Shown in pieces: positions 1-5,800 of a stretch of 38,478 bases of DNA (position 1 is the first letter of the stretch; every line of letters starts with the position of its first letter). Source of the stretch: a virus; IMG/VR virus record IMGVR_UViG_3300009163_000081, positions 1 through 38,478 of that record. One strand, written 5' to 3'. The notes under the pieces are model-generated. The model was not told where the DNA came from. It saw only the letters and a program-made list of their open reading frames with translations, and did no database searches. A program made the translations under genes and the position numbers.

Positions 1-414
1 ACAGTAAGTATTGTTGTATCAGACCAGGTTACTGGGCACGGTAGTTATATATCAGTTGCAGTCGAGGACATACCAGGCGTACACTTCATGTTGTTCTATG
101 ACACGCACATGGGCATCCCCAATGCAGTTGACGATTTTAGAATGAAACTAAGGAGCTATTTATGGCAACGCAAACAGGAGAAATCCTTACAGCTGACGAA
201 CGGGTATCCAGAGTTGAAGCCCGTCTTAACGAACTCTTACGAGCCTTCCAACTGCTATCCAAAGTCAACGCCGAGCAGAAAAAACAACTTGACGAACTCA
301 AGCAGTGGAAAGCTGAGTTTCGCACACCAACAAAACAAAAGCGGCGTACGGTCAACGCTGACGTGGCTAATATTGCTTTTGCTGCTTGGATGTTCAGTCG
401 TGGCTATACTGTAA
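1..414 (+). CDS. Partial hypothetical protein cut by the left edge; 3' limit uncertain
   Basis: Frame 1 is open from the first base to a TAA at 412-414, while the other two forward frames have stops within the first 45 bases. The first 54 codons read like ordinary protein (for example DIPGVHFMLFYDTHMG), so this is the 3' part of a gene that starts upstream of the window. I do not recognise the family. From base 162 the frame overlaps the next gene by 253 bases. That stretch is Asn/Ser/Lys-rich and ends in a hydrophobic run, LTWLILLLLLGCSVVAIL, which could be a C-terminal membrane anchor. It may equally be a fortuitous open frame, in which case a sequencing or frameshift event near 150 would end the gene earlier. 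Confidence 0.45.
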   Translation, partial: TVSIVVSDQVTGHGSYISVAVEDIPGVHFMLFYDTHMGIPNAVDDFRMKLRSYLWQRKQEKSLQLTNGYPELKPVLTNSYEPSNCYPKSTPSRKNNLTNSSSGKLSFAHQQNKSGVRSTLTWLILLLLLGCSVVAIL

Positions 415-599
415 GGCAAGTTGAACAGTCAGGTGTTATCTCATATAGTAAGGCCTACGGCATCACAACATGGGATGACAAGTACCTACAGGAATATTTG
501 AAGGTGCATAATGGGGTTGAGTATTATGAGCAAGGTTCAACTCACCCAGACTTTAACAAGTATGTCCCACACTGGGACGAAGTGGAGAAAAAAGTTTGA
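162..599 (+). CDS. Hypothetical 145-residue protein with N-terminal coiled coil
   Basis: The ATG at 162 is preceded by AGGAG at 150-154. Residues about 10-55 (ADERVSRVEARLNELLRAFQ and onwards) have the heptad spacing and Lys/Glu/Leu content of a coiled coil. Residues 60-145 form a separate aromatic-rich region. I recognise no family and no catalytic motif. The stop codon TGA lies directly against the right end of the inserted tnpB element, so the element may sit just after this gene without breaking it. The 5' part overlaps the frame of the partial gene at the window edge. Before the insertion this gene was probably co-transcribed with the HU-like gene that now starts at 1905. Confidence 0.65.
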   Translation: MATQTGEILTADERVSRVEARLNELLRAFQLLSKVNAEQKKQLDELKQWKAEFRTPTKQKRRTVNADVANIAFAAWMFSRGYTVRQVEQSGVISYSKAYGITTWDDKYLQEYLKVHNGVEYYEQGSTHPDFNKYVPHWDEVEKKV

Positions 600-603
600 C
601 TTC

Positions 604-627
604 ATCCCCTCCCTAAAGTGAGGGGAT
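604..627 (-). repeat. Right-end (RE) hairpin of the tnpB element; candidate omega-RNA scaffold end
   Basis: The stem is ATCCCCTC (604-611) with GAGGGGAT (620-627), 8 perfect base pairs, and the loop is CCTAAAGT. It lies 58 bases beyond the tnpB stop, where IS605-family elements have the RE hairpin. In characterised TnpB systems the guide (omega) RNA spans the 3' end of tnpB and the RE, with its guide taken from sequence just outside the element. Here that would be the 3' end of the 162-599 gene, read on the minus strand. RNA production is inferred. Confidence 0.6.
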
Positions 628-684
628 TCCCGATATCGCTACCGAGAACTTCCTAATTCAACGAGATTTGCTTATGCAGACTAA

Positions 685-1803
685 CTACACAAGACTTACA
701 TTCTCTCCAAAGGCTAACCCCGCAAGTCCTGCGGTTAAAATGTTTTTGGCGGCATTGATGTCACGGTCATGGGTGGTTTTGCATTCAGGGCAATCCCAAT
801 GGCGCGTATCAAGTGCCAAAAAGTTTAAAGTATATCCACAGTTGGAACAACGCTTAGAGCTTGGGAAAAACTGGTCTATCTTAGAGATAGTCCGACCCGC
901 CCAATCTGCTTTGTATTCTAACTGGTTAATAAAGTTACCCCAACTAGCGTCAGCGATATGCTTGGCTAGTTTAGGATTTCTGATTAGATTTTTAATGCGA
1001 AGCGATTCTACACAAACAACTTGGTTTTCGTTAATAAGTTTGCGAGATAACTTGTGTAAGTTATCCAATCGACAATCAGAGATTTTAGCATGAATACGAG
1101 CCACCTTAAGCTTAGCCTTAGCACGATTAGCCGACCCGAGTTTTTTACGGCTCAAGGCGCGTTGTGCTTTGGCAAGTTTGGTAGCGTATTTAGCCATCAG
1201 ACGGGGATTGTCAATCTTGATACCGCTATCGGTAACAAACAGGTGTTTAATGCCAACGTCAATACCGATATTGATATCAGACTTTGGCAAGATTTGATTT
1301 TCAAATTCGCACAGGCACGATACAAAGTAACGTCCTGCACAGTCTTTAGAAATAGTAATAGTGCTTGGTTCGCTTGGCAGTTGTCTAGACCAACGAATAT
1401 CAAGCGGTTCTTTGCTTTTGGCAATGTAGATTTTACCGTCCGTGTATCTAAACGCACTTTTGGTAAATTCAGCCGATTGCCGATGAGTTTTCTTTTTGAA
1501 TGTTGGATATTTGGCACGACCTTCAAAGAAGTTCTTAAAAGCCGTTTGTTGGTGTCTAAGAGCTTGTTGTGTGGGAACACAAGATACATCATTCAAAAAA
1601 GCAAATTCTGGCTGTTTTTTAAGCTCAGTGAGTTTAGCACTTGCTTGAATATAGCCTATTTTTTGCTTGCTTTGGTAATACTCATCAGTACGCCAACGCA
1701 AAATGTGATTATAGACAAACCGCACACAGCCGAAAGTTTGAGCAAGCAGTTTAGCTTGTTCATCAGTCGGGTAAAAGCGGAATTTATAAGCACGATATTT
1801 CAT
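685..1803 (-). CDS. tnpB: TnpB RNA-guided nuclease (IS200/IS605 OrfB family)
   Basis: This 372-residue protein has the standard TnpB layout. The N-terminal OrfB helix-turn-helix region begins KYRAYKFRFYPTDEQ. A RuvC-like core follows, with Asp182 in INIGIDVGIKHLF, Glu266 in VCVESLRIKNL and Asp348 in DRDINAAKNIL. A four-cysteine zinc finger (Cys319, Cys322, Cys338, Cys341) lies between the last two acidic residues. All catalytic residues are present and the length is typical, so the protein looks intact. TnpB proteins are omega-RNA-guided DNA nucleases, ancestral to Cas12, that help retain their element. No tnpA is adjacent. Just upstream on its own strand is a hairpin (1808-1830), and no strong ribosome site precedes the ATG. 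The gene is antisense to the phage early operon, so leftward transcription needs its own promoter. Confidence 0.92.
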   Translation of the reverse strand: MKYRAYKFRFYPTDEQAKLLAQTFGCVRFVYNHILRWRTDEYYQSKQKIGYIQASAKLTELKKQPEFAFLNDVSCVPTQQALRHQQTAFKNFFEGRAKYPTFKKKTHRQSAEFTKSAFRYTDGKIYIAKSKEPLDIRWSRQLPSEPSTITISKDCAGRYFVSCLCEFENQILPKSDINIGIDVGIKHLFVTDSGIKIDNPRLMAKYATKLAKAQRALSRKKLGSANRAKAKLKVARIHAKISDCRLDNLHKLSRKLINENQVVCVESLRIKNLIRNPKLAKHIADASWGNFINQLEYKADWAGRTISKIDQFFPSSKRCSNCGYTLNFLALDTRHWDCPECKTTHDRDINAAKNILTAGLAGLAFGENVSLV

Positions 1804-1807
1804 GGTT

Positions 1808-1890
1808 CACATTTTATCAGTAAAAATGTGAGTAATCAACTAAATAATATGGCGTTTCCTCCATGCCCTAAAGTACATGGTTTCCACGCC
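1808..1890 (-). repeat. Left-end (LE) hairpins of the tnpB element
   Basis: There are two hairpins. The first is CACATTTT (1808-1815) with AAAATGTG (1823-1830), 8 base pairs and a 7-base loop, a few bases upstream of the tnpB start. The second is a nested structure: outer GGCGT (1851-1855) with ACGCC (1886-1890), inner CCATG (1861-1865) with CATGG (1876-1880). Its loop holds CCCTAAAGT, the same motif as in the right-end hairpin. Imperfect subterminal hairpins of this kind are the recognition sites of IS200/IS605 TnpA. Confidence 0.6.
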
Positions 1891-1904
1891 ACAAAGGAGT
1901 AAAG

Positions 1905-2162
1905 ATGACATTATCGGATATCATCGACCAACTGAGCGCCAACACGGGCTACCCAAAAGCTGCCATCACTGAGATTCTTCGTGAGTATCACAAGGAAGTC
2001 AAAAAAGGTGTGACCCGTGGTGAGCGTGTTTTGATCCGCGGCTTTGGGGTTTATAGCATGAAGGAAGTGAAAGCCCGCGTGGGATATAACTTCGTCAAGC
2101 AGGAAAAGGTGCTGCTACCTGCGACAAAAGTACCAAAATTCAAAGCAGCCCAGTGGAAATAA
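1905..2162 (+). CDS. HU/IHF-family DNA-binding protein
   Basis: This 85-residue protein follows the HU/IHF pattern throughout. A helical N-terminus (LSDIIDQLSANTGYPKAAIT) is followed by GERVLIRGFGVY, matching the family's G-x-x-V-x-I-x-G-F-G-x-F core. The DNA-binding arm region and a C-terminus ending KVPKFKAAQWK match the usual PxxxVPxFKxG motif. The ribosome site AAAGGAG (1893-1899) sits 5 bases from the ATG and lies just outside the tnpB element, so the insertion appears to have left translation intact. HU-like proteins bend DNA and compact or remodel the genome. Whether this one favours HU-type (non-specific) or IHF-type (specific) binding cannot be told. Confidence 0.85.
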   Translation: MTLSDIIDQLSANTGYPKAAITEILREYHKEVKKGVTRGERVLIRGFGVYSMKEVKARVGYNFVKQEKVLLPATKVPKFKAAQWK

Positions 2163-2166
2163 TCCA

Positions 2167-2195
2167 TTGACTATCACCGTGTACTAGAGTACACT
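2167..2195 (+). promoter_or_regulatory. Sigma70-type promoter with palindromic operator over the -10 box
   Basis: TTGACT (2167-2172) and TACACT (2190-2195) are 17 bases apart. The perfect palindrome GTGTAC-TAGA-GTACAC (2179-2194) overlaps the -10 box, so a bound protein would block RNA polymerase. A near-identical palindrome in the same relative place is found at 14589-14604. The promoter lies 30 bases upstream of the 191-residue coiled-coil gene and probably drives the polymerase operon. Confidence 0.7.
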
Positions 2196-2224
2196 ACAAA
2201 CTCAATCAACGAAGGAGTTGCCCT

Positions 2225-2800
2225 ATGGCACTAGAAAACAACATCGAACAATCAGTCGCTAAGAACTGGTCAGTATTATTCCAAAACTTCCGCAAGGTCG
2301 TTACGTGGATGAAGTCTGGACTAGACAGCCCAGAAGCGTTAGCGATGCCAGAAGATTACGCCATCACTAAACTATTTAAAGCTGCTAAAGCCCATGATGC
2401 GTCGGTCACCGCAGTCACTAAGCAGGTCTCCATGCTTACCGCTCAGAACTCTGAGCTACAAGAAGGCTTATCTGTTACCCATCAAAAAATCGCTCAACTA
2501 CTACAGCAAGTTGATGTACTGACGACAGAATTGCAAACCCTACGAACTACGCTATCAGAACCTGCAGAGCCAAAGTCTACTAAAAAAGGCAAAGCTAAAG
2601 CAGAACCAGAAGTAGCGCAAGTTGCAGAACCTGCACCAGAACCTGCACCAGAACCTGCACCAGAACCTGCACCAGCAGCGCCTGTTGCACAAACGCCAGA
2701 CGAAGTACAGCTGACAGCTGCCGCAGTAGATGCAGGTGAGTTATCCGAAGATGCCCTTGCACAAGTCAGCGAACTACTGGGGAGCATGGAAGCGCTGTAA
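2225..2800 (+). CDS. Hypothetical coiled-coil protein with Pro-Ala-Pro-Glu tail
   Basis: This 191-residue protein starts at an ATG preceded by GAAGGAG at 2211-2217. Residues about 55-115 form a long Gln/Leu/Thr coiled coil (TKQVSMLTAQNSELQEGLSV and similar). A Lys-rich segment, KSTKKGKAKAE, follows, then a low-complexity (E-P-A-P)n linker encoded by four exact 12-base repeats, and finally a short acidic helical C-terminus. No family is recognised. The layout (coiled coil, extended linker, acidic helix) suggests a scaffolding or protein-protein adaptor role, which is inference only. It is the first gene behind the palindrome-covered promoter and is followed by an intrinsic terminator, so it is probably transcribed in excess over the polymerase. 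Confidence 0.75.
   Translation: MALENNIEQSVAKNWSVLFQNFRKVVTWMKSGLDSPEALAMPEDYAITKLFKAAKAHDASVTAVTKQVSMLTAQNSELQEGLSVTHQKIAQLLQQVDVLTTELQTLRTTLSEPAEPKSTKKGKAKAEPEVAQVAEPAPEPAPEPAPEPAPAAPVAQTPDEVQLTAAAVDAGELSEDALAQVSELLGSMEAL
2627..2674 (+). repeat. Four tandem 12-base repeats (GAACCTGCACCA)
   Basis: Four exact, contiguous copies of GAACCTGCACCA encode the repeated peptide EPAP in the linker of the coiled-coil protein. The unit is a multiple of three, so copy-number change by slippage would lengthen or shorten the linker without a frameshift. Confidence 0.9.
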
Positions 2801-2808
2801 AGCAAACA

Positions 2809-2837
2809 GGTAGCATCACACCGGTGCTACCCTTTTT
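2809..2837 (+). terminator. Intrinsic terminator or attenuator upstream of DNA polymerase
   Basis: The stem is GGTAGCA (2809-2815) with TGCTACC (2825-2831), a 9-base loop, followed by C and five T. It ends one base before the GGAGGT ribosome site of the polymerase gene. No separate promoter is visible between them, so polymerase expression probably depends on read-through. Confidence 0.65.
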
Positions 2838-2846
2838 GGAGGTACT

Positions 2847-5800
2847 ATGACACGTATAGTAATAGACTTTGAAACATACTACGACAAAGACTACTCACTT
2901 AAAAAAATGACGATGGAACAATACATCCGCGACTCACGCTTTGAGTGTATAGGACTGTCTATTAAAGTTGGGGGTCAACCGACCCAATTCTTTCGCGCAG
3001 AAACTTGGATTCCAGAACTTAAACAGTTATTAATTGCCCACAAAGACCATATTATCGTTTCCCATAATGCGATGTTTGATATGGGTATTTTAGGTATCCG
3101 CTATGGTATCCACCCACGCAATTTGGGAGATACTGTGGCTATGAGCGCTATTGTTGGGCTCGACAGATGTGCTGGACGCGCTAACCTTGATGGCTTATCA
3201 GCATATCTACGCACTATCGGTTATAACATACCCACCAAAGGTGATTATGTGCAGAATATGGAGGGTGTTAGAATCGCGGATATGAGTCCTACAGATTGGG
3301 CACAATATGGTGAATACTGTAAGACAGATAGTGATATTTGTGCTGCCATGTACGATATCATGCTTCCATTCATGCCGGCAGGTGAGATGGAGATGATATC
3401 TACTACGCTTAAAATGTTCACCAATCCAGCCATCAAATTAGACACAGACCTTTTGTTAGATTACGAACAACGCCTTATACAAAAGCGTGAAGATTTACTC
3501 TCTGGCGTAGCACGACGCGTCGGTTTGTCTGGCGCAGATGAATTAGCACCACACCTTCGCTCGACTGCGAAGTTCGCAAAGTTATTAGAATCAGTTGGTG
3601 TCACCGTACCGATGAAGTATAGCGAGAAGCAGGATAAGATGATACCAGCTGTCGCCAAGACAGACCATGAGTTTCTGGAGTTGGTGGCATCTGAAGATGA
3701 ACTGACTAGTGCGCTATGTGAGGCACGTCTTGGCGCTGCGAGTAACCTTGAGATGACACGCTGCAAACGCTTCATTGATATTTCTAATCGTGGTTTGATG
3801 CCAATACCCCTGCGGTATGCGGCAGCTCATACAATGCGTTACGGAGGGGCAGACAAATTGAACTGTTTTTCTGCGGGGCATGAATTACTTACGCCGGATG
3901 GATGGGTTGCTGTAGAACACTATACAGTAGGAACACCCATAGCGCAATGGCACGAGGATGCTACTATTAGTTTTGATCACGACCCATCATGGTTAGCTAG
4001 GCCATACAAAGGATTAATGTACCATATAGAGACCCCAACAGTTTCTCTAGTTGTTACACCAGACCATCGGATAAGCAGTGTAAAACAGGGCAAGCTAGAA
4101 AATGGGTTCACTATAAAAACCGCTGAACAAATAGCTAACTGTAGTGGGCTTGATTACATACCGCTATGCGGAGTTGTAGATACCCCAGAACATCCTTATA
4201 CGGACGCGCAAATACGATATCTAGTGGCTTTGCAGGCTGATGGCAGTATCGTAAAGAACCGCCATTTGTTTGGGTTCAGACGGGAGCGTAAAATAATTCG
4301 CATGAGTGAGCTGTTGGTAGAGTTGGGATTTAAGTTCACTCGTGTTCTACAGGCTAATGGTACTACTTTGTTTACTGTGACCCCGCCACCAGAGTTCGCT
4401 GTGGGGAATAAAAATTTTGGTAGTTGGATATTAAACCTAAGTGCCCGACAGTTAGGTTTATTTGTAGATGAGTTACGCTATTGGGATGGCAATAGCAATA
4501 GTAACAATGGTTCTTTGGAATACAACTCTACGGTGATGGATAATGTGTTATGGGTCGATACCGCTATGCGTCTATGCGGTCGGTTCTCTGGCGTCTATGG
4601 TTATAACTATAGCAATGGTACAGCCGATAAAGATACCCCCTATTGTTGGAGATTGTATGAGCGAACCAGTAGGTATGGCTCTATAGATACTAAACGTCAC
4701 GTAACTGCACAGGAGTTTGATGGTATTGTATATTGTCCGAAGGTGGATAGCGACCGTATATTAATAAGACACAATAATAAAATATGTGTAGTTCATCAGT
4801 GCCAGAATCTGCCAAAACGTAAGGGCGACAAGTCACTACGGCGTTCTATGACCGCCCCTAATGACCATGTTCTAATAGCCACGGATTCGAGCCAGATCGA
4901 GTGCTTAACCGGAGATAGTCTAGTGCTAACGGATACTGGATTGAAGCGGATAGATAACATTTCTATTGCAGATTTGTTGTGGGACGGTGTAGAATGGGTA
5001 CACCATGATGGAGTAATATACAAAGGAGTAAAAGATGTTATCACTTACGCTGGAATTACCGGAACACCTAACCACATCGTCTACACCAGAGATGGTAGGA
5101 AACTCACGCTCGATGAAGCTGCGGCTTCGGGAGAGGAACTCGCTGTTGGTGAGAGAGAGGGGAAACCAGTACGGACGTTGGACAGTGTTGGAGAGACCTA
5201 TACCCCTAATGGGGGTGCAGAGGGTGTGGACGCGATGCCAATGTGGGGAAGAGAAACTCACACCAATATCAGATCTGAAGTCGGGGAAGTCAACGAGCTG
5301 CAAAGCGTGTGGGCGCCGGAAGTATTTGGATATACCGGAGCTACCTGCCAACCAGCTACAAGGGCGGTACAATGCACTAGTGGAACGGTGCAAGGCAAAC
5401 AAGTTCAGCAGTCGCACCTACAAGAATGTGGAAAATATGTTCGACAACTGCGAGCACTTTGTTCGATACGTCTGGGAAAACTTCCCCCGCGAAGATTATC
5501 GGAATCTAGAAATAGACCGGATAGATACGAAGGGTCATTACGCACCCGGCAATATAAGGCTTGTGACCAGAGAGGAGAACGCCCAAACACGAGGTATGAA
5601 CGTAACTGTCACATACAAGGGTCAGGTCATAAGCGCCTCAAAGTTTGCACGAGATTATGTAAGAAACTTTGGCTCCGATTGGGTTCGGGAACAAATACGC
5701 AAGGGACTTACCGCCGAGCAAATATTAAATTTAGCGCAGGAAAGAAAGCGTCTGTATTTGGTGTTCGCAGGGGAGAAGTTTTGTATAGAATCGTTCGCGA

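Larger units (their letters stand above)
601..1891 (-). mobile_element. IS200/IS605-type element with tnpB only (IS1341-like)
   Basis: A single tnpB gene is flanked by subterminal hairpins at 604-627 and 1851-1890, the layout of IS200/IS605 elements, which lack inverted repeats and target duplications. No tnpA (Y1 transposase) is present, so the element would need TnpA supplied in trans. Both end hairpins carry the same 9-base loop motif CCCTAAAGT on the plus strand. The outer limits are approximate: the left-hand limit follows the TGA at 597-599, and the right-hand limit precedes the AAAGGAG ribosome site of the next gene. tnpB runs against the surrounding early genes. Confidence 0.75.

Noticed and set aside
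1090-1902. Long forward ORF (270 codons) opposite tnpB
   Set aside because: It is the antisense of an intact TnpB gene, has no recognisable motif and no ribosome site.
4926-5417. Reverse-strand ORF (163 codons) in intein 2
   Set aside because: No motif or ribosome site; it is explained by two overlapping forward genes in the same DNA.
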